From contig NZ_JAFBDI010000006.1 of the NCBI RefSeq assembly GCF_016908145.1, positions 1 to 64,000 on the forward strand: a stretch of DNA of 64,000 bases, given 5' to 3'. Origin of the DNA: Marinitoga litoralis (GTDB lineage Bacteria; Thermotogota; Thermotogae; Petrotogales; Petrotogaceae). The notes under the pieces were generated by a model, which was not told the DNA's origin, made no database searches, and saw only the letters and a list, made by a program, of their open reading frames with translations. This document shows positions 1 to 8,673 of this stretch, piece after piece. A program made the position numbers and the translations under genes. The stretch's first letter is position 1; each line of letters begins with the position of its first letter.

Positions 1-11
1 TACTTTAGTTA

Positions 12-29
12 TATAATAACTCAGAGTTA
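12..29 (+). promoter_or_regulatory. Putative -10 box and overlapping palindromic operator of the sulfosugar operon
   Basis: TATAAT lies at 12-17 and is followed at once by TAACTCAGAGTTA (17-29), a perfect 6+1+6 palindrome. A palindrome placed just downstream of a -10 box is where a LacI-family repressor would block transcription, and a LacI gene is the second gene of the operon. The matching -35 would lie before position 1. No other copy of the palindrome was noticed in the window. Its role as operator is inference. Confidence 0.4.
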
Positions 30-101
30 GAATTATTTTTTTAAAAATAAATATCAGATTTATTAATTATATGAAAACATTATACACGAGGAGGTAAAAT
101 T

Positions 102-578
102 ATGAAAAAAATTATCATAGGTTCAGACAAATCCGGTTTTACTTTAAAAGAGGCTATAAAAAATCATTTAATAGAAAAAGGATATGAAGTTGAGGATGTT
201 GGAATGTATGAACATGAAGAAAAAAGAGCATATTTTGAATCAGCTAAGATTGTAGCATCAAAAGTTTCATCAGGTGAATATGAAAGAGGAATACTATGTT
301 GCGGTACGGGTATGGGAATGGCAATAGTTGCAAATAAATTTAAAGGTGTATATGCAGCTGTTGTTGAAAGTTCTTTCCCTGCAAAAATGGCTAAAGTAAT
401 TAATAATGCTAATATTTTGACTATTGGAGGATGGTTAATAGCTCCTATACAAGCATTTGATATGGTTGATAATTGGTTAAACGCTTCTTTTACTGAAGGA
501 TTTCCTGAAGATAGACAAGAATTTTTGAAAAATGCATTAAATGAAATTAAAAAAATTGAGGATGAAAACTTTAAATAG
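102..578 (+). CDS. RpiB/LacAB-family sugar isomerase
   Basis: This 158-aa protein has the usual length and motifs of the RpiB/LacA/LacB aldose-ketose isomerases. It has an N-terminal GSD box, the active-site loop CCGTGMGMAIVANK (residues 66-79) with the catalytic Cys, and the NNANILTIGGWLI segment. The conserved GSDHAGF box reads GSDKSGF here, so the usual His is Lys, which hints at an altered substrate. The start is set by a strong GAGGAGGT ribosome site. It is the first visible gene of a six-gene block with a predicted sulfoquinovosidase. Some family members act on four-carbon sugar phosphates such as erythrose/erythrulose phosphate, so a role on a C4 sulfo-sugar (4-deoxy-4-sulfo-erythrose to erythrulose) is my inference. 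Ordinary ribose-5-phosphate isomerase activity is the alternative. Confidence 0.85.
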   Translation: MKKIIIGSDKSGFTLKEAIKNHLIEKGYEVEDVGMYEHEEKRAYFESAKIVASKVSSGEYERGILCCGTGMGMAIVANKFKGVYAAVVESSFPAKMAKVINNANILTIGGWLIAPIQAFDMVDNWLNASFTEGFPEDRQEFLKNALNEIKKIEDENFK

Positions 579-586
579 GTGGAATT

Positions 587-1579
587 ATGAAAAAAAAATT
601 TGTTACTTTAAAAGATATTGCAAATGCTTCTGGATACTCTATTAATACAGTATCCAGAGCATTGAATAATAAGCAGTATGTTGATAAGGAAACTAAAGAA
701 AAAATATTAAAAATCGCTAAAGAAATGAATTATTTTAAAAATGTAACAGCTACTTCTTTGAGATACAGTAAAACACATACTGTAGGAGTTGTAATTGTTG
801 ATGCTCAAAACCCTTTTTATATTGAAGTATTAAAGGGAATTGAATATGCAGCAAGAGAAAAGAAATATCAAGTTATATTTATGAATTCGGATAAAGAATA
901 TGAATTGGAAGAAATGGCTATAAAAACTTTTCTTGAAAGAAGAGTAGATGGACTAATAGTATCTACAACTCAAAATAAATTTGAGGATATAAAATTACTA
1001 AGTGATCTAAATTATCCTACTGTTTTAATAGAATATCCAAAAGATGGATATAATTTAGATTCAGTATTAGTAGATAATCAAAATGGAGGATATATAGCTA
1101 CTAAATATTTGATTAATAAAGGAAGAAAAAATATATTAATGTTTAATGCAACAGAACATAAATATGCTTCTAAGATGAGGTGCAAAGGTTATTTAAAAGC
1201 AATAGAAGAATATAATTTAAAAGAACATATATTATTATCAAATGAAGGTTATGAAAATGCATATAATACTTTTAATGATTATATAAAAAAACATGGGATA
1301 AAAGAAATAGATGCAATATTTGCATATAATGATGTTTTTGCAGTTGCTTGTTATCAGGTTTTAAAGGAAAAAAATATAAAAATACCAGAAGAAATAGCTA
1401 TTATAGGATTTGATAATACTATTGAATCAAAAATAGCTGAAATAACAACAGTATCAATTGACAAATTTTATATGGGTAAATTAGCATTTGAAATGTTATA
1501 TGAAAGAATAAAAAATAAAAATAAAGAAAATGAAGAAAAAATATTTGAAGTGACTATTATTGAAAGAAAGACAACATAG
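587..1579 (+). CDS. LacI-family transcriptional regulator of the sulfosugar operon
   Basis: This 330-aa protein has a LacI helix-turn-helix at residues 5-50 (VTLKDIANASGYSINTVSRA) with a hinge, followed by a periplasmic-binding-protein-like effector domain (about 60-330) ending in a TTVSIDKFYMG segment typical of the family. It starts 8 bases after the isomerase with a GGTGG ribosome site and is co-transcribed with the catabolic genes. Its effector is presumably a sugar of the pathway, such as sulfoquinovose or a phosphorylated or sulfonated intermediate. That is inferred only from context. The palindrome at 17-29 is a candidate operator. Confidence 0.9.
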   Translation: MKKKFVTLKDIANASGYSINTVSRALNNKQYVDKETKEKILKIAKEMNYFKNVTATSLRYSKTHTVGVVIVDAQNPFYIEVLKGIEYAAREKKYQVIFMNSDKEYELEEMAIKTFLERRVDGLIVSTTQNKFEDIKLLSDLNYPTVLIEYPKDGYNLDSVLVDNQNGGYIATKYLINKGRKNILMFNATEHKYASKMRCKGYLKAIEEYNLKEHILLSNEGYENAYNTFNDYIKKHGIKEIDAIFAYNDVFAVACYQVLKEKNIKIPEEIAIIGFDNTIESKIAEITTVSIDKFYMGKLAFEMLYERIKNKNKENEEKIFEVTIIERKTT

Positions 1580-1589
1580 GAGGGTTATT

Positions 1590-2885
1590 ATGCTAAAAAT
1601 AGGAGTAGTTTGTTTGGCAAGGAAAACATTTGACTATAATGCAGCTGCTGAAATATATAAAGAAAAAATAGAGGAATTAAAAAGTATAAAATATGTAGAA
1701 TTTATATTTGATGAAAATTTGGTTATTGAGGTAGAAGAAGCTCAAAATTCTGTAAAAAAATTTGTCGATGTTGATGGAATAGTTATAATTAGCGGAACAT
1801 TTCATTTAGGTCATTTAGCTTTAATATATGCAAGTTTGAAAAAACCAATGTTATTGTGGGCATTTAATGAGTTGCCATATAACGGCGGAAAAATAAGATT
1901 AAATTCAGTTTGTGGGCTGAACTTAAATGCTTCAAATTTATACAAAGCTGGATATGATAATTTCCATTATACAGTTGGTGATAAAATTGATATGGATTGG
2001 ATAAATGCATTAAAGATGAAAAAAGTTTTAGAAAATACACGACTAGGTGTAGTGGGATCAAGAGCACATGGATTTTTTAATTTAGGTATAGATGAACTAA
2101 ATTTAAACGGGAAAGCGGGAACATTAATAGATTATTTGCAATTAGATGAATTATTTGATTATGCAAATAATTCTGAATCGCAGTATGAAGAAAAGTTAAA
2201 AGAAATATATGATGTTTCAGGAATAAATAATACACAATTAAGTAAAGTAAGTAAATTAATTAGAGGATTAGAATTGTTTTTTAAAGAGAAAAATATTAAT
2301 GCTATGGCAATAAGATGTTGGCCAGAATTTGCTTCAAAATATGGAATTTCTCCTTGTGCTGCAATGTCATATTTACAAGCTAATGATTATATTATAGGTT
2401 GTGAAGGTGATGTTGAAGGGACATTATCTATGATAGCAACTAAAGCAGCCTCTAATTCTACGCCATTTTTAGCAGATTTGTCTCAAGTTAATTTAGAAGA
2501 AAACTATGCATTATTATGGCATTGTGGAGTTGCTGCATATAATTTATGGGATAAAAAATCAAATAGATCTTTAGATACATATTTTGCAGGAGGAAAAGGA
2601 GTTACTGCTGATTTTGTATTGAAGCCAGGAGTAATAAGTTTATTAAGAATAGATTCTGCAAGAGGAAAAACTAGATTATTTATAGCAAAAGGTGAAGCAG
2701 TAGAAATGAAAAAAGAATTAAAAGGAACATATGCAAAAGTTATTTTTGAAAATCATATCAATAGTTTATTAGATACTTTAGTAAAAAATGGAGTAGCGCA
2801 TCATGCTGCAATGGTATATGGCGATTATATGAGAACATTTGAAATCTTTGGCCAATTAATGGGTTGGGAAATAATAAGAGGATGA
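1590..2885 (+). CDS. L-fucose/L-arabinose isomerase-like enzyme (candidate sulfoquinovose isomerase)
   Basis: This 431-aa protein has the layout of the metal-dependent FucI/AraA-type isomerases: two Rossmann-like N-terminal parts and a C-terminal catalytic region. Candidate metal ligands are the Glu in GCEGDVEG, the Asp in ADLSQVN and the His in VAHHAAMVYGDY. The start is placed at 1590 because AGGAGGG (1578-1584) sits in front of it; an in-frame upstream start at 1560 would overlap the regulator. These enzymes convert aldoses, including 6-deoxy sugars such as L-fucose, to ketoses. In this operon the aldose could be sulfoquinovose (6-deoxy-6-sulfo-glucose), giving sulfofructose. That substrate is inference; the fold assignment is fairly firm. 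Confidence 0.75.
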   Translation: MLKIGVVCLARKTFDYNAAAEIYKEKIEELKSIKYVEFIFDENLVIEVEEAQNSVKKFVDVDGIVIISGTFHLGHLALIYASLKKPMLLWAFNELPYNGGKIRLNSVCGLNLNASNLYKAGYDNFHYTVGDKIDMDWINALKMKKVLENTRLGVVGSRAHGFFNLGIDELNLNGKAGTLIDYLQLDELFDYANNSESQYEEKLKEIYDVSGINNTQLSKVSKLIRGLELFFKEKNINAMAIRCWPEFASKYGISPCAAMSYLQANDYIIGCEGDVEGTLSMIATKAASNSTPFLADLSQVNLEENYALLWHCGVAAYNLWDKKSNRSLDTYFAGGKGVTADFVLKPGVISLLRIDSARGKTRLFIAKGEAVEMKKELKGTYAKVIFENHINSLLDTLVKNGVAHHAAMVYGDYMRTFEIFGQLMGWEIIRG

Positions 2886-2890
2886 TTACT

Positions 2891-4825
2891 ATGATAATAG
2901 ATAAAGATAATGGATTTGAAATAATAATTGGAAAAAATAAATTGTTATCGCATTCTAAGGAAAACCCTTCAATATTTTTAGGATATGGAAAAGAAAAAAT
3001 AGATATGTATAGAGGGAATTTTGATATTAATGATTATTTAGAAAGCAGAATTCCATTAAGAAATTTTAATATAGCTGGAAATATTATAAGTTTTTATGAG
3101 GATGGAAAAACAATACTCAAAATGGAAATAAAAGATAATGAAATAACATTTGAAAATTATTCTAATTATAATAGATTTTGGATAAGATTAAACGCAACAA
3201 AAAATGAAGATATATATGGTTGTGGAGAACAATTTTCATATTTTAATCTTAGAGGAAAAATCTTCCCATTATGGACATCAGAACCAGGTGTAGGTAGAAA
3301 TAAGAAAACATATATTACATGGTTGGCAGATGTAGAAGGTAAAGCAGGTGGGGATTATTATACAACAAATTTCCCTCAAAGTGCTTTTTTAAGTTCAAAT
3401 ATGTATTATTGTATAGTAGATTCATCAGTATATATGAAATTTGATTTTTCTCATGTAGATTTTCATGAAATAGAAGTATGGGATATACCAAAAAGAATTT
3501 CCTTTATTACAGGAGAAAACTATCTAGAAATAATTTCAAAATTTAATAAATATATGGGAATACAACCGAAATTACCAGAGTGGATTTTAGATGGTTTAAT
3601 ATTAGGTGTGCAAGGTGGATTAGAAGAAGTAAATAAAAAACTAGAAAAATTAAGTGAAGTAAAGATTAATGCATTATGGGTTCAAGATTGGGTAGGTAAA
3701 AAAATTACTTCTTTTGGTAAAAGATTATTTTGGGATTGGAAGGTAAATGAGAAATACTATCCTAATTTAAAAGAGTATATTGAAGAATTAAATAAAAGAA
3801 ATATTAGGTTTTTAGGGTATATAAACCCATATTTGATAAGAGAAGGAGAATTATTTAAAGAAGCCGATAAAAAAGGTTATTTTGTAAAAAACAAAAAAGG
3901 AGATACATATTTAATCGATTTTGGAGAATTCTATTGTGGTACAATAGATCTAACGAACGAGAAAGCTTTTAATTGGTATAAAGAGGTAATAAAGAAAAAT
4001 ATGATAGATTTAGGTTTCTCAGGATGGATGGCTGATTTTGGAGAATATTTGCCAATTGATTGTGTTTTGGAAAATGGAGATCCGAAAGAAATGCATAATA
4101 TGTGGCCAGTGTTATGGGCTAAATTAAATTATGAAGCAGTTAAAGAATCTGGAAAACTAGGTGAAATAGTATTTTTTATGAGAGCTGGTTTTAATGGAAT
4201 TCAAAAATATACAACATTAATGTGGGCAGGGGATCAATTAGTAGACTGGTCTGAAGATGATGGTATTCCTTCAGTTGTTAAAAGTTTTTTATCTTCAGCA
4301 ATATCTGGAATAGGATATACTCACTGTGATTTGGGTGGATATACATCATTATTTGAAGTTAAAAGAAGCAAAGAATTAATGAAGAGATGGATAGAATTGT
4401 CGGCATTTTCTCCTGTAATGAGATCTCATGAAGGAAATAGGCCAGATGATAATATTCAAGTTTATTCAGATGAAGAATTAATTGAATATCTTAAAAAAAT
4501 GACAGAAATACATTCTTATTTAAAAGATTATTTATTATATTATATTGATGAATATCAAGAAAAAGGAATACCTTTAATAAGGCCATTAATGCTGCATTAT
4601 AATGTTAATAGCGATAAAGAGTATTTATTAGGTAGAGATTTATTGATTTGTCCAGTTTTAAAGGAAAATACAAAAAATATGGAAGTTTTATTACCAGAAG
4701 ATGAATGGATTAATTTATGGACAAAAGAAAAATATAACGGTGGAAAATACGTTGTAAATTCTGAAATAATTCCAGTATTTTATAGAGCAAGCTCTAAATT
4801 TAAAGAATTATTTGATAATTTGTAG
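2891..4825 (+). CDS. yihQ: GH31 sulfoquinovosidase (YihQ-like)
   Basis: This 644-aa glycoside hydrolase family 31 protein closely resembles E. coli YihQ (about 678 aa) along its length, including the stretch GCGEQFSYFNLRGKIF and the block FMRAGFNGIQKYTTLMWAGD. The catalytic nucleophile is Asp382 (GWMADFGEY) and the acid/base is Asp448 (WAGDQLVDW). All five residues of the YihQ sulfonate-recognition set appear conserved: Gln241 (GVQGG), Gln265 (QDW), Arg278 and Trp281 (KRLFW), and Tyr484 (GGYTSLFE). Family knowledge: these residues separate sulfoquinovosidases from ordinary alpha-glucosidases. The predicted reaction releases sulfoquinovose from sulfoquinovosyl glycerol or sulfolipid. The protein has no signal peptide, so it is cytoplasmic. 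The start at 2891 fits the AGAGGATGA ribosome site; 2882 is an alternative. Confidence 0.93.
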   Translation: MIIDKDNGFEIIIGKNKLLSHSKENPSIFLGYGKEKIDMYRGNFDINDYLESRIPLRNFNIAGNIISFYEDGKTILKMEIKDNEITFENYSNYNRFWIRLNATKNEDIYGCGEQFSYFNLRGKIFPLWTSEPGVGRNKKTYITWLADVEGKAGGDYYTTNFPQSAFLSSNMYYCIVDSSVYMKFDFSHVDFHEIEVWDIPKRISFITGENYLEIISKFNKYMGIQPKLPEWILDGLILGVQGGLEEVNKKLEKLSEVKINALWVQDWVGKKITSFGKRLFWDWKVNEKYYPNLKEYIEELNKRNIRFLGYINPYLIREGELFKEADKKGYFVKNKKGDTYLIDFGEFYCGTIDLTNEKAFNWYKEVIKKNMIDLGFSGWMADFGEYLPIDCVLENGDPKEMHNMWPVLWAKLNYEAVKESGKLGEIVFFMRAGFNGIQKYTTLMWAGDQLVDWSEDDGIPSVVKSFLSSAISGIGYTHCDLGGYTSLFEVKRSKELMKRWIELSAFSPVMRSHEGNRPDDNIQVYSDEELIEYLKKMTEIHSYLKDYLLYYIDEYQEKGIPLIRPLMLHYNVNSDKEYLLGRDLLICPVLKENTKNMEVLLPEDEWINLWTKEKYNGGKYVVNSEIIPVFYRASSKFKELFDNL

Positions 4826-4837
4826 GAGGAAGAGAAA

Positions 4838-5770
4838 ATGAATTATAGGAAGTATTTAGGAAAATTAGTTTCTGAAATTGGATTTGGAGCTTGGCAATTA
4901 GGTAATGATAAAGAATGGGGAGGGCCAAAAGATTCAGAAGCAATTAAATTAGTAGAGACAGCTGTAGAACTCGGATGTAATTTTTTTGATACTGCTCCAA
5001 ATTATGCTGGGGGTAAAAGTGAGTTAATATTAGGAGAGGCGTTAAGTAAGTTTGATAGAGAAAAACTTGTAATAAACACTAAAGTAGGGCATGTTCCTGG
5101 AGAAAAAGATGGATTTGCTCCGGAGGTTATTAGAAAAACAGTTGAAAATAGCTTAAAAAAACTTAAAACAAATTATTTGGATTCAGTTATTTTACATAAT
5201 CCACCTTATGAGATGTTAGACAAAAATGCACCACAATTTAAAGTTTTGGAAGAATTAAAAAATGAGGGATTAATAAAAGCATATGGTGCATCATTAGATT
5301 TTTCAAGAGAAGTTGATAAATTAATCGAAAATACTGATAGTCAAGTGGTAGAAATATTATTTAATATATTCTTTCAAGATGTAAGAAAATCTTTTGATAA
5401 AATTAGAGAAAAAGGATTAGCAGTAATAGTTAAAGTTCCTTTAGATTCTGGATGGTTATCTGGGAAATATAATAAAGATAGTAGATTTACAGGTATTAGA
5501 AGCAGATGGAGTGTAAAGGATATTGAAAAAAGAGCAGAATTAATTGAAAAAGTAAAAAAAATAAAATCTAATGATGTATCTATGGTTCATGAAGCCTTGA
5601 GTTATATTTTATCATATGATGTTATTAGCACAATTGCAGTAGGTAGTAAAAATATAGAACAATTAAAAGAAAATTTAAAAGCTAGTGAAATTAAGATGGA
5701 TAAAGACAAAGTTAAAAAATATGAAGAATTATATGAAAGGGAAATAGCAATTAATCCATTACCTTGGTAA
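4838..5770 (+). CDS. Aldo/keto reductase
   Basis: This 310-aa protein is a single-domain AKR barrel of usual length. The catalytic tetrad is visible as Asp51 and Tyr56 (DTAPNYAGGKSE), Lys82 (NTKVGH) and His120 (VILHNPP). A C-terminal VGSKNIEQLKEN segment is typical of the NAD(P)H pocket. It begins 12 bases after the GH31 gene behind a TAGGAGGA ribosome site. In sulfosugar pathways a reductase often converts 3-sulfolactaldehyde to dihydroxypropanesulfonate, so that is a plausible job here. Reduction of another aldehyde or of an oxidised sugar is equally possible. The substrate is inferred from context only. Confidence 0.88.
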   Translation: MNYRKYLGKLVSEIGFGAWQLGNDKEWGGPKDSEAIKLVETAVELGCNFFDTAPNYAGGKSELILGEALSKFDREKLVINTKVGHVPGEKDGFAPEVIRKTVENSLKKLKTNYLDSVILHNPPYEMLDKNAPQFKVLEELKNEGLIKAYGASLDFSREVDKLIENTDSQVVEILFNIFFQDVRKSFDKIREKGLAVIVKVPLDSGWLSGKYNKDSRFTGIRSRWSVKDIEKRAELIEKVKKIKSNDVSMVHEALSYILSYDVISTIAVGSKNIEQLKENLKASEIKMDKDKVKKYEELYEREIAINPLPW

Positions 5771-5790
5771 AAGATTTCAGGGGGGTAAAT

Positions 5791-7200
5791 ATGAAGAGAA
5801 GAAATATTATTGCATATGGTATGGGGGATATTTTTGGTGGAGGATCTTTTTTAGTAATTGGAACATTGTTTTTGATATTTTTAACAGATGTTGTAGGACT
5901 TAGACCATCTTTAGCTGGACTAGTTCTTATTATAGGAAAAGCTTGGGATGCAATTTCTGATCCTATAATGGGATATATTTCAGATAACACAAGATCTAAA
6001 TTTGGGAAAAGACGATTATACTTTTTATTGGGTATATTTCCTATAGCTTTATCTTTTTATTTGTTGTGGTTACCTATTAATAGCAACTCACAATTATCGT
6101 TATTCTTATTTTATTCTTTTGCATATATATTATTCTCAACAGTATATACAATGGTTATGATACCATATACAGCTTTAAATGCCGAAATGACAAAAGACTA
6201 TTCATTAAGAACAAAATTATCTGGTACGAGAATGTTTTTTTCTCAAATTTCAGCATTACTGTCAGGTGTTTTGCCAAAAATAATAATTGATTCAGCTTCA
6301 AACCCTTCTATTGGTTATAGAAATATGGCGATTGTTTTTAGTATATTATATTCGCTTCCTTGGATTTTTGTATTTTTAGGAACCTTTGAAGAAAGCACCA
6401 AAGATGATAATGTTCAAAAAAATAAATTTGATTTATTATCTTTATTAAAAAACAAGCCGTTTAAAATCCATATTGGTATGTATATTATGGCATATACAGC
6501 AATGGATATATTAATGGCATTATTTATATATTATTTAACCTACTATATTCAAAAGCCAAATATATTTTCCATATGTTTAGGTTTGATATTGCTTACTGAA
6601 ATATTGTCATTACCATTACATGTATATATAGCAAACAAATATGGAAAAGGGAAAGATTATACTTTAGGGTTGTCAATATGGGCTATAGGAATGTTTATAT
6701 TATTTATTATTGGCAAAAACACTCCAACTATATTTATCTATTTAGATTCAATAATAATAGGTTTTGGCTTATCAGCTGGTGTAATGATACCTTGGGCTAT
6801 GTTGCCAACAATAATTGATATTGATGAATTAATAACAACAAAAAATAGAGCAGGAATTTATTCTGGAGCTATGACGTTTATTAGGAAGATAATACAAGCA
6901 GTTACTTTATTTGTTTTAGGTGTTTTTTTAGATTTTATTGGTTATATACCAAATCAAGATCAAACTGCTAGTACATTGTTTAAGTTAAAGTCTATATTTG
7001 TATTTTTACCCATATTGTTATTAATAACTGGAATATTATTATCTTTAAAATATAAAGTGAATGCACAAAATCATAAGATTATTAGAGAAGAAATAGATAG
7101 ATTAAGAAATAATGGCAAAAAAGAAGATGTTGATTCAAATGTAAAGAAGATTTGTGAATCTATAACTGGTCTATCATATGAGCAATTATATAATAAATAA
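5791..7200 (+). CDS. GPH-family (MelB/YihO-like) sugar:cation symporter
   Basis: This 469-aa membrane protein has about 12 hydrophobic helices and the glycoside-pentoside-hexuronide transporter signature KAWDAISDPIMGYISDNT followed by RSKFGKRR between helices 2 and 3. The start at 5791 follows a GGGGGGT ribosome site; an upstream in-frame start at 5764 would overlap the reductase. E. coli uses GPH carriers (YihO, YihP) in its sulfoquinovose cluster, and the gene lies last in this operon, so import of sulfoquinovose or sulfoquinovosyl glycerol with Na+ or H+ is the natural inference. The operon ends at the hairpin at 7220-7250. Confidence 0.9.
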   Translation: MKRRNIIAYGMGDIFGGGSFLVIGTLFLIFLTDVVGLRPSLAGLVLIIGKAWDAISDPIMGYISDNTRSKFGKRRLYFLLGIFPIALSFYLLWLPINSNSQLSLFLFYSFAYILFSTVYTMVMIPYTALNAEMTKDYSLRTKLSGTRMFFSQISALLSGVLPKIIIDSASNPSIGYRNMAIVFSILYSLPWIFVFLGTFEESTKDDNVQKNKFDLLSLLKNKPFKIHIGMYIMAYTAMDILMALFIYYLTYYIQKPNIFSICLGLILLTEILSLPLHVYIANKYGKGKDYTLGLSIWAIGMFILFIIGKNTPTIFIYLDSIIIGFGLSAGVMIPWAMLPTIIDIDELITTKNRAGIYSGAMTFIRKIIQAVTLFVLGVFLDFIGYIPNQDQTASTLFKLKSIFVFLPILLLITGILLSLKYKVNAQNHKIIREEIDRLRNNGKKEDVDSNVKKICESITGLSYEQLYNK

Positions 7201-7219
7201 TAATGTAATTATATAATAC

Positions 7220-7250
7220 AAAAGTCCCATCAAAAAATGATGGGACTTTT
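7220..7250. terminator. Bidirectional hairpin terminator
   Basis: A perfect 13-bp stem (7220-7232 with 7238-7250) closes a five-A loop. The stem has A/T tails on both sides, so it can end both the sulfosugar operon (+) and htrA (-), whose stop codon begins at 7252. Confidence 0.92.
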
Positions 7251-7251
7251 A

Positions 7252-8631
7252 TTATTTACCCATATAACTAAAGTATACAGAAGCTCTATAACCGTCTCTA
7301 TATATTATAAATCCTACATAATCGCCTTTTTTAATATTTGAGGCTAATTTTTGGAAATCTTTTACAGAATCTAATTTTTCTCCTTTTCCATTTACGTACA
7401 TTTCCATTATAATATCGCCTTTTTTAATATTTACATATTGTGCTTCTGATCCTTCTTTGACTTCTTCAACTCTAACACCATACATGTCTTTTGGTAATTT
7501 TAATTCATTGATATCTTCTGGAGTTAAATCTCTAACTTTTAATCCTAAATAATATTCTTCTGTAGCTTGTGCAAATTCTTCTCTTTCGGCTAAAGTAACT
7601 GTATATGTAATTTCTTTTCCTTTTCTATTTACAACAACGTTAATGCTTTGTCCAGCAGGATAAGTTTTTACTATATACACAAGTTCATCAGCACTATCTA
7701 TTTCTTTATTATCTATTTTTACAATAACATCACCAGGTTTGATTCCTACTTTTTCTGCAGGTGATCCTTTTTCAATATCACTGACAAATGCACCTTTTGA
7801 TACTTTTAAACCAAATGTTTTTGCAAGAGATTCAGTTACGTTTTGTATATATACACCTAAATATGCTTTTGATACTTTTCCGGTATTGATTAAAGATTCA
7901 GCAAATCTTTTTGCAAAATTGATAGGAATAGCAAATCCTAAATTTTGACCTTCAGTAGGATTAACAATAGCAGTATTAATACCTATTACTTGTGCATGTA
8001 TATTTAATAATGGACCACCACTATTACCAGGGTTAATTGCAGCATCTGTTTGAATTAAATCTGCATAATAGCCATTTCCATCTGGTTTAGGTATTTTTCT
8101 ATGAACAGCACTTACAACACCTAAAGTAACTGTATGTTTAAATCCTAAAGGATTACCTATTGCAATAGCCCATTCACCAATTTGAATATTATCAGAATCT
8201 CCTAATTCTATTACAGGCAATTCATCCTTTGTTTCAACTTGTATTACTGCAATATCTAAATCACCATCTCCACCTATATATTTAGCTTCATATTTTTTAC
8301 CTTCTAATGTTGTTACAGTTATTTCATCAGCATTTTCAACAACATGATAATTAGTTAAAATATACCCTCTTTTATCAAATATAAATCCTGTACCTAAAGA
8401 TTTGAATTCTCTATCTTGAGTCCATGGGGATTCACCAAAAAACCTTTTATAGAACTCTTCAATAAATGGATCTATAGAAGTTTGTCTATGTCCTATAGCT
8501 TCAATATTCACTATAGCAGGTGCAGCTTCGTTCACTACATTAACAACTGGAGATACATAATCTGGATTTACAAAAGCAAAGGAAGAAACTACCATTAACA
8601 ACATTGCAATTGCAACAACTATCTTTTTCAT
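7252..8631 (-). CDS. htrA: HtrA/DegP-type periplasmic serine protease
   Basis: This 459-aa protein has a signal peptide (about residues 1-20), a trypsin-like domain with His96 (TNYHVV), Asp126 (GDLDIAV) and Ser204 (NPGNSGGP), then two PDZ domains (about 250-345 and 360-455). It degrades or refolds misfolded envelope proteins. The start at 8631 follows a GGAGGTGAT ribosome site; the longer in-frame start at 8646 would fall inside that site. The promoter region carries an 11-bp tandem repeat (8685-8706), suggesting control by a response regulator under envelope stress. Confidence 0.96.
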   Translation of the reverse strand: MKKIVVAIAMLLMVVSSFAFVNPDYVSPVVNVVNEAAPAIVNIEAIGHRQTSIDPFIEEFYKRFFGESPWTQDREFKSLGTGFIFDKRGYILTNYHVVENADEITVTTLEGKKYEAKYIGGDGDLDIAVIQVETKDELPVIELGDSDNIQIGEWAIAIGNPLGFKHTVTLGVVSAVHRKIPKPDGNGYYADLIQTDAAINPGNSGGPLLNIHAQVIGINTAIVNPTEGQNLGFAIPINFAKRFAESLINTGKVSKAYLGVYIQNVTESLAKTFGLKVSKGAFVSDIEKGSPAEKVGIKPGDVIVKIDNKEIDSADELVYIVKTYPAGQSINVVVNRKGKEITYTVTLAEREEFAQATEEYYLGLKVRDLTPEDINELKLPKDMYGVRVEEVKEGSEAQYVNIKKGDIIMEMYVNGKGEKLDSVKDFQKLASNIKKGDYVGFIIYRDGYRASVYFSYMGK

Positions 8632-8673
8632 CAAAATCACCTCCATTGCTATATTTTGTTCTTCAATATAATT

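Noticed and set aside
2891-4825. Calling the GH31 gene a generic alpha-glucosidase
   Set aside because: The Gln, Gln, Arg-x-x-Trp, Tyr sulfonate-recognition residues and the YihQ-type blocks around them are all present.
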